DNA of 64,000 nt from Symbiodinium natans (GCA_905221605.1 CAJNDS010002073.1:519717-583716), one strand, 5' to 3'; numbered from the stretch's first letter, positions 39,864 to 49,650 are shown. Numbers and translations: made by a program. The notes: a model not told the origin generated them from the letters alone.

Positions 39864-40210
39864 CGTTCATATGCTTGGCTTGTGATGACGTTCCCAAGCC
39901 ACGACTTGCTTTCGCTTCGAACTCGGTGCGTTGCCCAGACACTGAAGCCCCAGGCACGAAGCCGCAACTATGTCACCAAAAAAACCACATTTGGAGGTTC
40001 ATGGCCTAATTCTAAGTCTCCTTCTTGGTGGACTTAGGGGGGCTTATCAGTGCAGTTCTAATTGGGTCATAGGTACCCTGAACCCCTAAACCCTAAATCC
40101 TAAACCCTAAACCTCCAAGTACTCGTACGAGGATCTCATAGGCATACGGTCAGCTCTCTCAGTATCCCCGAAGTCCATGTCTCGAACTCAAGATCGCCCC
40201 GCTGAGGCCT
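39864..40210 (+). CDS. two-exon gene fragment with a family D introner
   Basis: Exon 1 (39864-39971) reads VMTFPSHDLLSLRTRCVAQT and LKPQARSRNY. A GT at 39972 and an AG at 40119 bound a 148-nt intron that contains a family D element and a short CCCTAAA tract. Exon 2 (40120-40210) continues in phase 0 (YSYEDLIGIRSALSVSPKSM, then RTQDRPAEA) to GTATACATAT, where a TATA microsatellite begins. No family is recognised. Confidence 0.47.
39990..40120. mobile_element. family D introner with a CCCTAAA insert
   Basis: TTTGGAGGTTCATGG at the left; the right terminus AACCTCCAAGT is separated from GGTCATAGGTACC by about four CCCTAAA-type units. Confidence 0.65.
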
Positions 40211-40272
40211 GTATACATATATACATATATACATATACACATATATAGATAGGTATATCTATATGTATATGT

Positions 40273-40303
<31 letters not shown>

Positions 40304-40311
40304 ACATATGA
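40206..40311. repeat. (TATACA)n/(TATATG)n microsatellite
   Basis: Simple repeat directly after the exon ending at 40210. Confidence 0.95.
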
Positions 40312-41159
40312 ATTTTGGGCATGGGGTGTAGGGTTTAGCCCATTTAAAGGGCTCGAAGTAGACACAGTAAACCGGATAAGGTATGTATTTCCCTCATTCC
40401 CTGCTGCAGCAGAGTGAAGGGGCCCCTTACTTGTAGTATTCTTGTGGGCATTTGTTTTAATCTTTTGGGGCTCTGTGCTGGTGGACTTTGGGGCTTTGTG
40501 TGTCTGACTTCGACCGGTGGGGGTCTAAGTCGGGTTTAGGTTTTACTGGGTTTACTGGCTTTGGGCTTTGTTTTGGGTCTCCCCAACCCAGGTCTGACTA
40601 CAGCCCATGTTCTGAACAAGTCAACATGGGCCTTGGGTCCAAGACCCGTAGAAGAGGATTCTGATCTAGTCATATTAACGATATACTCATATAGCAAGAC
40701 GATAGAAATGTTCACATAGTCATATACCAATATAGTAAGTCATTCTAATGATATACTGTATATAGAAAGATGATCGAAAGTTAGAGAAGGTTTATAGCGT
40801 GTTATACCATTGGATCCCGGGGTCTCGGCGCCAGAGCCCGTTTCAAGTTTAGGGCTTAGGATTTAGGGTTTAGGGTTTAGGGTTTAGGGTTTAGGGTTTG
40901 GGGTTTGGGGTTTAGGGTTTAGGGTTTCGGGTAAGACATATCAGCTCCGGGATCCAAGATTCGCAGGGAACTTTACCTGAGGGGGGCGGGATCTTGGATC
41001 TTGGATCCAGGGGCTTAGGGTTTAGGACTTAGGGTTTCGTGTTTAGGGTTTAGGTCTAGGGTTTAGAGTGACTCAACCTGTTGATGATCCTTCTCGCTTC
41101 TCGTCATTTGGGGTTTAGTGTGTGGGGGGGGGGGGGGGTTCACGTCTTAGGGGCTGTTC

Positions 41160-41374
41160 TAAAAGTAGCACGGCCGACTGACACACACCCTAAGCCTATA
41201 GGCTGTATGAAAGTCGGGCTTAGGGTGCAGGGGTACCCCGTATCTTTGGGCTTGTGGTTTGCAAGTGAGTTCGAAAGAGTGCATCCAGGGAGGCGGCATG
41301 TTGGCCTAAGAGAACCCAGCCGTTCTAAATTCGTTTTTTTGGGTTATATTTTCAAACGGCCTTTCTCATACTAA
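41160..41374 (+). CDS. open frame, doubtful
   Basis: Part of a 97-codon frame (ASEFERVHPGRRHVGLREPS) after a poly-G run. It contains an inverted GCCGTT...AACGGC near the end. Weak. Confidence 0.2.
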
Positions 41375-41759
41375 ACCCTCAACCCTAAACCCTGAACCCT
41401 GAACCCTGGAAACCCAAAGCCCTCAACCTTAGCAAGCCCGATGTTAGAGGTCATGGGCCCATTCGCCCCACCCTAAACCCTAAACCCTAAACCCTAAACC
41501 CTAAACCCTAAACCCTAAACCCCAAGGCTCCCGTCCAGCTTTCACAGAGTCCCGACGACGCCGCCCGAGATCCAAGGAGCGGGACCACAGGCGCTTTAGG
41601 GTTTAAGGTTCAATGAAGGGTTTAGGGTTTAATGAAGGGTTTAGGGTTTAGGGTTCAGGGTTTCGGGTTTAGGGTTTAGGGTTCAGGGGCCGGCTTGGGT
41701 TTTGGCAAATTTGGGATCCAGGTTTTACACTGTTGAGTGCATCACGCCCATCTTAGGGT

Positions 41760-41880
41760 TTAGGGATTTTAGGGTTTAGGGTGCAGGGTGTAGGGTGTAG
41801 GGTGTAGGGTGTGGGGCGGGTGGGGGGGGGGGGGGGGGGGGGGGGGGGGGTGTAGGATTTAGGATTACAATAGCGTTTAG
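41760..41880 (+). repeat. TTTAGGG/GTGTAGG units and poly-G run
   Basis: Includes about 29 consecutive G at 41822-41850. Confidence 0.9.
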
Positions 41881-42275
41881 GGCTTAAAGGTTTGCGCTGC
41901 TCATTGTTTGTTTACCATGGCTTCTCTGTTGCTAGCAGTAGAAAGTCGCTAGTCCCATTTCGCTTCGCCTCATGTGTCGGGCTTTTGTTGGGAGAAACCT
42001 CATGAGAGGCACGCAGACCTAAATGTCCCGAACGCAAACTGTGAGGTTTGCACATAGCTTCTATACCCGCAAGCCATCGCCCCTAAACCCGAAACCTCAA
42101 CCCTTATGATCCCCTTGGCCCGAATGTGGACCCCCCCCCCCCCCCCCCCGGTCCCCCTCGTAGGAAGCTGATTGTTCAGAACCGGCCCCAACTGGGTCCC
42201 TTACACAAGGGAGGTTCTGGTACTCGGGGCAGGGTTCCAACCCTAAACCGTTAAGTCTCAAGTCTCAAATGTAGG

Positions 42276-42392
42276 CTTTACTTGGAGGTGCATGGTACTT
42301 ACTAACCCAACTCTGAGCGTACTTAGAACTTATAAGTGTGTTATGAGTGCAGTTATCTTTCGGTTAGACATTCCATGAACCTCCAAGTACCC
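42276..42392. mobile_element. family D fold-back element
   Basis: ACTTGGAGGTGCATGG and CCATGAACCTCCAAGT are near-perfect 16-bp inverted termini, the best-preserved D copy. Confidence 0.78.
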
Positions 42393-42425
42393 TAAACCCT
42401 AAACCCTAAACGCTAAACCCTTTAG

Positions 42426-42866
42426 GGTTTGCAAGTGGCCCCACGCAGCTCACTCGATGTGTGCGGCCAGGTTGAATGTCTGCTTGCAAGGCCTACAACC
42501 CCCTTACTATACGAAGTATAGTTAAGGGACTTAGAACCTAAGTTAGAATCCTTATGACCCATTTAGGGCCCTTATAGCTCTACTTATAACCAAGCGGGGG
42601 GGGCCTCCTTGCAAGCATGGTTTTCCCAGTGAGGTGCACGAACGAAGCCGATCAAGACCATCGCAGGACGCCACGGGAGGCCATTTTGTCTCTCGCAGTT
42701 CTTTTACTTTTCTTGGCTTCTATAGTTTTGCAAGGACCCTGAATGTAACTTAGGTCATAAGTTATAAGTCCCTTAACTCTAGTTAGTATAGTGAGAGCCT
42801 CCCTCCTGCAACTATCGGACCTTAAGGGGCATATAGAGCTCGCATGCGGCTTGCCCAGCATAACAA
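42426..42866 (+). CDS. three-exon gene fragment with two family E introners
   Basis: Exon a (42426-42490) starts after CCCTTTAG and reads LQVAPRSSLDVCGQVECLLA. Intron 1 (42491-42615) is one family E copy with a GC donor and TTGCAAG acceptor. Exon b (42616-42734) reads FPVRCTNEADQDHRRTPREA and then a hydrophobic stretch (ILSLAVLLLFLASIVLQ) that could be a membrane helix. Intron 2 (42735-42797) is part of an inverted E copy with GA donor and AG acceptor. Exon c (42798-42866) reads LQLSDLKGHIELACGLPSIT and ends at GTTTAGCG. All joins keep phase. Restoring only the duplicated TGCAA at intron 2 also keeps phase. The product is unknown. Confidence 0.48.
42488..42617 (+). mobile_element. family E introner
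   Basis: Bracketed by CTTGCAAG at both ends. Shares CCCTTACTATAC, GGGACTTAGAACCTAA and CTCTACTTATAACC with 39487-39635. Confidence 0.72.
42729..42810 (-). mobile_element. family E introner, inverted and shortened
   Basis: Reads GTCCCTTAACTCTAGTTAG, the inverse of the E 5' half. TGCAA flanks both ends. Confidence 0.65.
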
Positions 42867-42984
42867 GTTTAGCGTTTAGGCTTTAGGGTTTAGGGTTTAG
42901 GGTTTGCTGATTGCTCGTTCAACGTGACAATCACTGGTGGGAGGGAGACTTCTTGGCAGGGAGTATGTCGATGCACGAATGGGT

Positions 42985-43090
42985 ACTTCCGAAACTAGGG
43001 ATACGCCTTGTATACCCCAAATAGAATAAGACTCCCCCTCAAGGGACCCGGCCCCAAAAAGGGTACCCCCCCTATTTCGGGAACCGCACA
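42985..43090. mobile_element. family L element
   Basis: TTCCGAAACTAGGGATACGCC to TTTCGGGAACC, sharing CCAAATAGAAT-type centre with 52589-52690. Confidence 0.5.
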
Positions 43091-43139
43091 CATTGCCTCC
43101 CCAAATGTGGGCTTCAACCCTGGCCGATGAAAGCCTGGA

Positions 43140-43275
43140 ACCCTAAACCCGAACCGCTAAAGCCCTAAGCCCTAAGCCCTAAACCCTGAACCCTGAACCC
43201 TGAACCCCAAACCCCAAACCCCAAACCCTGAACCCTGAACCCTGAACCCTGAACCCTGAACCCTAAACTAAACCA
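43140..43275 (-). repeat. CCCTGAA/CCCTAAA array
   Basis: A run dominated by the variants CCCTGAA and CCCCAAA. Confidence 0.9.
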
Positions 43276-43411
43276 CCTGTGATTTGCACCTTTTGGAAGG
43301 CCAGCAGGTGCGCCCATCGTCGCGCCCATCGTTGCGGGATGCCCCCCCAGTTCCTTACTTGGTTTAGGGTTTAGGGTTTAGGGTTTAGGTTTTGGGTTTC
43401 CTTAGTTACCC

Positions 43412-43516
43412 TAAGGGTCCATGTACCTATATAGTATATACTTGGGCCTTAAAGGGGTTCCCATATAGTAGCTTCAGGGCCCAAATATATACCCTATTGG
43501 TACATGGGCCCTTAGT
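43412..43516. mobile_element. family C fold-back element
   Basis: CTAAGGGTCCATGTACCTAT to GGTACATGGGCCCTTAG; a nearly intact copy. Confidence 0.78.
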
Positions 43517-43673
43517 AACTTAGGGTTAGTAGGAATGATAAAGTTTATATTCTTTTGTTCTCTTGGTTCTTGGGGAAGTAAGGTGCAGCACCACTCCGTG
43601 TCGCATGCCAGCCAGGCTGCGACGAGGCCAGGGTTTAGAGTTTAGGAATTAGGGTTCAGGGTTTAGGGTTTAG

Positions 43674-44071
43674 GGTTTAGGGTTTAGGCGCGCGCCTTTC
43701 TCAGGAAGATCACCTTATGGCGACCGGAAGTTTCTGAGTATATCTCTGCATCTGAGCACGGACACAAAGTTCCCAAAGTATTTTCTTGCAAGGAGATGGC
43801 AGGATTGGGGGTGTTTCCGGAGTTTTGTATACACTAGTATACAGAGTTTCAGCTTAATTACAAGGGCTTGCACAGGCATTCCGAGAGTTTATGCTATCCC
43901 GGTGTGGCAGAATTTGCACACTGCGTCCTCGGACCAATCCATGCTTCTCAACCAGATTGTGTTCTGCTGGGTGGTGGCACCAGCAAGAACCTTTCCAAAA
44001 CCTGCGATATTTTCCTTTGCGGACCCTCGGGTCACTTAATCCCAAACCCAAGCCCCTTTCGCCTACGTTAA
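43674..44071 (+). CDS. coding region with two long overlapping open frames
   Basis: One frame is open for 121 codons (43674-44036; TKFPKYFLARRWQDWGCFRS, then SSDQSMLLNQIVFCWVV). It starts in a telomere unit whose TTTAG at 43683-43687 is a natural acceptor. A second frame (43838-44068, stop at 44069) reads CVLLGGGTSKNLSKTCDIFL. A third is open from 43690 to 43835. The length supports coding here, but I cannot decide the frame; an intron could connect two of them. Confidence 0.42.
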
Positions 44072-44406
44072 CAAAAAGTACTTTCCGGCTATTTATAACT
44101 TCATGAGAAGATCAAAACCTACCAGACAAAGTCCCGACTCTACTTAAACAGGCCGTTACTATTGCGACGCCCTGGAGGAAACCCGACCTCTATCCCACGA
44201 CCACGCGTGGCAACTCGTGTGCGAAGAGCTTGTTCGGGTCTAGGGTTATGCTTAGAGGTCCTAGGAAGGATAGCAAAGGCACTGTACTGCAGCTACTGGC
44301 TATATCTATCCCTAAACCCTAAACCCAAAACCCTAAACCCCATATCTACCCCTTTGTTTAGTTGCAGGTGGCGAGCTTCGCACCACTCCGATGCCTAAAC
44401 ATGGCC

Positions 44407-44522
44407 CTTACCCTCATTGGGGGTTTACGAAAATAGGAGACTCCCGGTATAGATCCCCAAATAGTAGGATCCCTTAGAAACAGGAACCCAATAAGGTACC
44501 CCTCATATCGTCAGCCCCCAAA
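44407..44522 (-). mobile_element. family G element, inverted
   Basis: GATCCCCAAATAGTAGGATCC is the inverse of the G core at 37168 and 6731. Confidence 0.55.
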
Positions 44523-44552
44523 TCGCTCCGGTATTCTTTGGTGTTCTGGACG

Positions 44553-44643
44553 AGGTAAAAGGAGGGACTTGTATACTAAAGTAGCCCCTAAATAGCCCCT
44601 AAATAACCCTAAGGTCCCTCATAAGGGTCCCTCCTTTTAGTCC
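44553..44643. mobile_element. family J fold-back element, single copy
   Basis: TAAAAGGAGGGAC and GTCCCTCCTTTTA are exact inverted termini 91 bp apart; the interior has CCCCTAAATAG repeated. Confidence 0.55.
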
Positions 44644-44729
44644 CTTGAGCTCTACAAGGTTCACAAGGACTTTCGGCTTCAGCGTCAGCGCGCATTAGGG
44701 TTTAGGGTTTGGGGTTTAGGGTTTAGGGT

Positions 44730-45317
44730 TTGCAGCAGTATGGCGTACAAGCTGCAAATGCGACGGTTTTCAGTAGAGCTTTGAAGACATGGAGCAATGC
44801 GAAAGGGCGGCCATGGCCCGATCGTGGAGGGCCACCCTATAACACCTTTCTCCCACCCCACGCCGTCTCAGGCGGCAACACCACAAACCTATTCCTTTTA
44901 GGGTTGAGGCCTAAACTCAAGCCAACCGCCCACTTCCAAAAACTTCTTCCGTTCCAGCACATCTCGTGTCAGGGGGTTAGGCAGGTCCCAGACTGGGTTT
45001 TCAGGCAGTCTCAGCAACAGAGGCGCCAGCAGGGCAGAGAGGGGGCCCAGGGGGGCAGCGACGCATGCAGGGGGATACAGAGGCCCAAAGCGCAGTTCCA
45101 CCCCGCCTGGACCAGCCTGAGGCCCCCTGGTCCCTGGACACACTGCGGTGAGGGGTCCGGGTCCTCCTGGCGACGTGCAGGGGAAGAGAGTGGGGTTCAG
45201 GGCATTTGCTTTCTTAAGGAGTACTGGTTTCGGGAGAACCTGCTCGGGTACCGGGCCCGTCGTGGGTGCTGCCAACCTCCGAGCTGCAGGAGGTGGGCAA
45301 GCGACCTGGGTCGGTAG
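44730..45317 (+). CDS. long exon, Gln/Arg-rich protein of unknown family
   Basis: A 195-codon frame, the second longest plus-strand frame after the RCC1-like gene. It begins exactly where a TTTAGGG tract ends in TTTGCAG, a good acceptor at 44735, so the ORF start codon (TTG) is probably not real. The sequence has ATVFSRALKTWSNAKGR, a QQQRRQQGREGAQGG segment and EYWFRENLLGYRARRGCCQP before TAG. The minus strand is also open for 125 codons but is very Pro/Leu-rich. No domain is recognised; ATVFSRALKTW slightly recalls PPR-type helices. Confidence 0.5.
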   Translation: MQQYGVQAANATVFSRALKTWSNAKGRPWPDRGGPPYNTFLPPHAVSGGNTTNLFLLGLRPKLKPTAHFQKLLPFQHISCQGVRQVPDWVFRQSQQQRRQQGREGAQGGSDACRGIQRPKAQFHPAWTSLRPPGPWTHCGEGSGSSWRRAGEESGVQGICFLKEYWFRENLLGYRARRGCCQPPSCRRWASDLGR

Positions 45318-45869
45318 GGGCTGAAGCGCCGTCCCCCCTCTTTCTGTAGGGGGGGGCGGCCTTTGAGTTTGGGTCTGTGGATGAGAATTGTGCAGCTGTC
45401 AGGGCCGGCCTCAGACACTCCCGACCGAACCCAAGCTCAGGCTGAGTTGAGGCTTAGAATCCCTAAACCCTAAACTCTAAACCCTAAGCTTTCAGAGAAG
45501 AAGCTGAAAGCCCCTTAGGCCGGGATGCCTTCGGTCGTGCAGCTACGGTGTGCCGGCGCTGTGGGGCGCCACTGCCGCACCCGACCCACAAGACCGGATG
45601 TTTTTGCAACTGCCAAGGGTGGAGACTTGGCCTGCTGAAGCTTTATAATAGCACTAAACCCCAAACCCGAAACCTTAAACCCTAAACCCTAAACCTGAAC
45701 CCGATGAAGGGCGTTCAAGGATTGTGGGATTTTCTGGGTTGGAGGCTTCTAGAGTTTGTTATAGAGGTTGTAGGCTGTATGGGCTTCCGGCAATATAGGG
45801 TTCGGAATAATTACTAGCCATATTCCCTTATGGCGCCTTTCTATGTATTCTATCATCTCCCCCAAAACC

Positions 45870-45948
45870 CTAAACCCTAAACCCTAAACCCTATAAACCC
45901 TATAAACCCTATAAACCCTATAAACCCTATAAACCCTAAACCCTAAAC
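45870..45948 (-). repeat. CCCTAAA and CCCTATAAA array
   Basis: Canonical units around five units of the 9-bp variant ACCCTATAA. Confidence 0.92.
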
Positions 45949-46147
45949 GTTTCTGCCATGTTGGGGTCTGAGTCCGAACCCCTTGTATCCTCTACGATGC
46001 ATCCAAGACCCTAAATCCAGAGCCCTCAAGTCCTAACCCCCATATTCCCCAAGCCTAAACCACAAAACCCTAAACCCTAAACCCTAAACCCTAAACCCTA
46101 AACGCTACCATTAAGGGGACCTGGAGCAAGGACGCTTAAGTCTGGGG

Positions 46148-46265
46148 CCCCCCCGAGGTTGCATGTGGTCGTTTGTGGGCACGACCCGGGCTGCTACGGG
46201 GCAGTGGGTCACTTCTACAACTGGGGGCGGGGGCCTTCAAGCGAATAAGTAGGGTCATTATCAGG
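46148..46265 (+). CDS. exon-like island, unknown product
   Basis: Open throughout (CGRLWARPGLLRGSGSLLQL) between telomere-type arrays; Leu/Arg/Gly-rich. Weak. Confidence 0.18.
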
Positions 46266-46292
46266 GCCCCAAACCCTAAACCCTAAACCCCT

Positions 46293-46693
46293 AAATTGTT
46301 GATAAGTCTTCCGATCTGTGTTGCAATTCCCTTCACGAAAGTTCGTGTGGTAAGGGTGGCCCTCACTTGTAGACCCTCCCCACATCCCTGTAGTTATATT
46401 ATTTACAAGGACCCTAAATTGGGTTATAAAGATCCTCACTTTAGGGTTTGTGGTTTAGGGTTGAGGGTTCAGGACTTAACTTACTACCTATAGCTAGTCT
46501 AGCAAGGGCTGTCCCCCTCCTTGTAAGGAGGCATCAGGACTTCCTGAACATGCACCAGCCTCCCCAGATGCCGCATGCTTGGACAAAGACCGGGACTCTG
46601 CCCCTTCGCGGGGCCGTGCCCAGCCAGGCAAAACCGCACCTCGATGGCCTTGGTGGGGAGGTAGGGGCGGCTGTGGAGGATTTCCGCCCTGCG
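46293..46693 (+). CDS. two-exon gene fragment with an inverted family E introner
   Basis: Exon 1 ends LPICVAIPFTKVRV at 46349 before a GTAAGG donor. The intron (46350-46537, 188 nt) holds an inverted family E copy with a TTTAGGG tract inside it and ends GCATCAG. Exon 2 (46538-46693) continues in phase 0 (DFLNMHQPPQMPHAWTKTGT, then LRGAVPSQAKPHLDGLGGEV and AAVEDFRPA). It ends exactly where GTTTAGGG begins, so the following intron would start with a telomere unit. The product is unknown. Confidence 0.5.
46384..46530 (-). mobile_element. family E introner with a TTTAGGG insert
   Basis: Reads as the inverse of E: TTATATTATTTACAAGGACC, ATTGGGTTATAAAGATCC, then TTTAGGG-type units, then CTATAGCTAGTCTAGCAAGG and CCCCCTCCTTGTAAGGAG. 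Confidence 0.62.
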
Positions 46694-46800
46694 GTTTAGG
46701 GTTTAGGGGTTTTTAGGGGTTTTTAGGTTTTTTAGGGGTTTTTAGGGGGTTTTAGGGGTTTTTTAGGGGTTTAGGGGTTTTGGGTTTAGGGGTTTAGGTG
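46694..46800 (+). repeat. GGGGTTTTTA-variant telomere-like tract in a putative intron
   Basis: Two TTTAGGG units, then GGGGTTTTTA-type units. It starts at the exon edge at 46693. Confidence 0.8.
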
Positions 46801-46825
46801 ATGCCTAGAAGCCTTCTGCTTGCAG

Positions 46826-47208
46826 CCAAGGTCGGCAAAGCCGTAAGAGGAGGCAAGTGCCGACACTCCGAGTGATTCCCTAGTCTAAGACCCGGAGTAT
46901 AGGCCCTTATCTCCTATTTTTGGCCTCATATTCACCTTTTAAAACCAAAAAGGGTATCTTTTTTTATTCCTAGGTTACTCCCGGGTCTAGTGATTTCCTA
47001 TTAGTGCCCACCTGCGGCCATGATGTATAGAGCCTGCAAACCAAGCGGGCGCTCTTGACACGCCTCGCTTGCCTGAATCGTTCTCATTCTCTGTGCCTTA
47101 GGTTTGTGTACCGTATGGCCGTTGAGATCCTCAGAAAGAACCCAAACAGAAAACTCACCGGAGCCTTCGGGAGTACATGCAAGGATGGCACAGGCAATCG
47201 AACTAGCA
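46826..47208 (+). CDS. two-exon gene fragment with a family A introner
   Basis: Exon 1 (46826-46871) follows CTTCTGCTTGCAG and reads AKVGKAVRGGKCRHS. The intron (46872-47101) has a GTGATT donor, a family A element and a TTCTCTGTGCCTTAG acceptor. Exon 2 joins in phase (GA+G) and reads FVYRMAVEILRKNPNRKLTG and AFGSTCKDGTGN before telomere units near 47210. It is basic with a helical start; no family is recognised. It may belong with the gene just upstream, though phases do not match at the simplest junction. Confidence 0.45.
46885..46991. mobile_element. family A introner
   Basis: AGACCCGGAGTATAGGCCC and GGTTACTCCCGGGTCTAG, with AAACCAAAAAGGGTA in the centre. Confidence 0.75.
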
Positions 47209-47344
47209 CCCTAAACTCTAAGCCCATAACCCTAAACCCAAAACCCTAAACCCTAAACCCTAGTTTGACGGCCTCGGCTCGAAACGTGCGGAGGAAGCTG
47301 CTTGACAAAGTCAGGCCGTTGCTTCAGCACCTTACGATCTTATC

Positions 47345-47530
47345 CCTGCAAACCCCCAAAGCCCCAAACAAAACCCCCCAAAAACCGCGAAAGCCCCCTT
47401 CAAGCCCTTACAGCCCCTTCAAGCCCCTTCAAGCCCCTAAAGCCCCAAAATGCCCCTAAAGCCCCCCGAAATGCCCCCAAAAAGCCCCCAAAATGCCCCC
47501 CAAAATGCCCCCAAAAACCCTCAACCTTCG
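47345..47530 (-). repeat. CCCCAAAG/CCCCCAAAATG low-complexity block
   Basis: Period-8 to 11 variant units; the Pro/Lys/Ala frames and their Gly/Phe complements are repeat translations. Confidence 0.85.
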
Positions 47531-47599
47531 ACCCTTTCCACCCTAGAGCTGCCCACTGAAGCTCCCCTATAAGCCCAGAATAGCCCCGCACCTCAAAAG

Positions 47600-47657
47600 G
47601 TAGAGGGTTTAGGGTTTAGGGTTTAGGGTTTAGGGTTTAGGGTTTAGGGTTTAGGGC
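47600..47657 (+). repeat. TTTAGGG array
   Basis: About eight regular units. Confidence 0.95.
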
Positions 47658-47879
47658 AGCATCTCAAACCCGTGCGGTTGCGAAGAGTTGCAGATGTGGG
47701 TACGGGAGGTCATGCAAAAGTGGCAAAGCCAACCTGCCCGCAGCAGCGAGTAGCTTCGAAATCGAAAAGGTCCTTGCGCTTGATGCATTCTACAGGGCTT
47801 AGAGTCTAGAGTGCATATGTTGCATATGCAGCGCGTCAGTATGCTCCCTGGCAACGAAGAAGCTCAGAGAACATTGACG

Positions 47880-48021
47880 ATTGTTCCTTAGGGCCTTTAT
47901 ATATATATATACAGATTATTATTTATATACTTACTTATTCATCTTTTTGTTGTTTTTTTTGCTGCCGGGGGGGGGGGGGGGGGAGCTCAAAGTTCGGGTT
48001 CATTGGCGTTTTCGTTTAGCT

Positions 48022-48052
<31 letters not shown>

Positions 48053-48110
48053 CATCATATTTTATGAAAGAATATATATATATATATATATATATATACT
48101 ATAGTATACT
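47880..48110. repeat. (TA)n, (GA)n microsatellites and poly-G
   Basis: Simple repeats at 47898-47910, 48020-48050 and 48070-48100 with a G run at 47967-47983. Confidence 0.9.
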
Positions 48111-48325
48111 TTGTCAAACTATATTGGATATTCGGATATGCATATATAATGTAGGATATGGAAAACGTAAATGCATAGTATCACAAAGATGGCTTAAACC
48201 GCATGCATGTTGACCAATTTGTACACGGGCTTTTGCGCTGATTCCATTCGTGCTCGTTGCCGTGGTAGCGACCCCTCTCCGCATTGGCAAGTAGCATCGT
48301 GACATGTGACACCAACCTTCATCAT

Positions 48326-48434
48326 CCTAGGATGCCCAGTAGTATCCTTATTCCCTTTTTGGGGGGTTTAGGTTCCCTTCTAAACCCCTTCAGCAAAAAA
48401 GGGCACCCTTTCTAAGCCTTGGACTGGGCAGCCC
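48326..48434. mobile_element. family A2 element
   Basis: CCTAGGATGCCCAGTAGTATC to GGACTGGGCAGCCC with GGTTTAGGTTCCC in the centre. Confidence 0.72.
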
Positions 48435-48530
48435 AAACCCTAAACCCTAAACCCTAAACCCTCAACCCTCAACCCTCAACCCTCAACCCGAAACCCTAAA
48501 CCCTAAACCCTAAACCCTAAACAAACAAAG

Positions 48531-48652
48531 TCCGTGACCCGAGCTTCCGGCAGGTGACGCATCCGTGGCAGATCTTCGGGCTCGGCATGCAATCGCTCGC
48601 CTCGCTGCCGAACGTGCCCTTGGGACCCATACTGGGTTTTGGAGTACTATAA
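48531..48652 (+). CDS. exon-like frame, unknown product
   Basis: Follows a CCCTAAA array ending ACAAACAAAG (acceptor-like AAAG at 48530). The frame (VRDPSFRQVTHPWQIFGLGM, then SLASLPNVPLGPILGFGVL) is open to TAA at 48650. A GTACTA at 48644 is a phase-0 donor. Its GC content stands out from the AT-rich sequence that follows. Confidence 0.42.
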
Positions 48653-48933
48653 TTACTTTTAACACTTGTTTTGTTTCTGGGTTCCTCTTATAACTACTTA
48701 TCCTAAAGTATGTACTTTTGTTCCAGGGTCTACTCCAAAGTAGGGGTTTAGGTGACGGACCAAAGAACCTGAAGCTTAAACCTCCCAACCCCCCCCCCCC
48801 CCCCCCCAGAGCCTCCCGAGTCCGGAAGACTTAAGCTTTTGGGCTGGGTGTTAGGAACCTGAACCTTTTTGTTATATATAATCTTATTACAACTACGAGG
48901 TTAATCCTGTTTTGGGCAATTCTTTGGACCCTA

Positions 48934-49040
48934 AACCCTAAGCCCGAAACCCTAAACCCTGAACCCTGAACCCTGAACCCTAAACCCTAAACCCTAAACC
49001 CTAAACCCTAAACCCTAAACCCTAAACCCTAAACCCTAAG
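48934..49040 (-). repeat. CCCTAAA array
   Basis: About 14 units; faces the TTTAGGG array at 49137 across a 95-bp GC-rich island. Confidence 0.96.
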
Positions 49041-49134
49041 TAAGGCTCCTGTCGGCGCTGATTGCCCCGGAGTCCATGCACGCGCGGCACGCAACCCAGG
49101 CGGGGCGTCGTCTGCCCGAACCCCGTGCCGTTCA
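49041..49134 (+). CDS. island between facing telomere arrays, possibly exonic
   Basis: CCCTAAGTAAG to the left and TTCAGG-GTTTAGGG to the right. Open as LLSALIAPESMHARHATQAG. It is a clean case of a short GC-rich island capped by arrays in telomere orientation on both sides. Confidence 0.22.
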
Positions 49135-49136
49135 GG

Positions 49137-49246
49137 GTTTAGGGTTTTTAGGGTTTAGGGTTTAGGGTTTAGGGTTTAGGGTTTAGGGTTTAGGGTTTAG
49201 GGTTTAGGGTTTAGGGTTTAGGGTTTAGGGTTTAGGGTTTAGGGTA
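49137..49246 (+). repeat. long TTTAGGG array
   Basis: About 15 regular units. Confidence 0.97.
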
Positions 49247-49515
49247 AATTCGGGTTTGTCTACAGGGCAGTAGGTGCGTGGCCTACAAACTCCTGGATTT
49301 TGGGCGCTTTAGCTTCCTAGCTCCCATTTCCAAGCAGGATGCCGCCCTTGTGTATGTAAACCTTCACTAAACCCTAAACCCTATAACCCTATAACCCTAT
49401 AAACCCTAAACCCTACACCCCGGGTTAGGGTTCTCCTCCAAACCCCTAAAGCCCTACATCCTCAGGCTCTGTACCGAATCAACTCAGATGGCCTGAACCC
49501 CTATTACCACCCCTC

Positions 49516-49569
49516 AGGATCCACGTGCATGCGTAGTATGTACACGTGGGCCTAAATGGGTACACCCAA
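49516..49569. mobile_element. family C element, 5' part
   Basis: AGGATCCACGTGCATGCGTAG with ACACGTGGGCCTAAATGGG; the 3' half is lost to CCCTAAA units. Confidence 0.5.
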
Positions 49570-49619
49570 ACCTTGAACCCTAAACCCTAAGCCCTAAACC
49601 CTAAACCCTAAACCCTAAA

Positions 49620-49647
<28 letters not shown>
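49620..49647. repeat. poly-C run
   Basis: About 28 consecutive C after a CCCTAAA array. Confidence 0.95.

Positions 49648-49650
<3 letters not shown>

Noticed and set aside
47302-47591. Pro/Lys-rich plus frame and Gly/Phe-rich minus frame
   Set aside because: Both are readings of the CCCCAAAG variant repeat.
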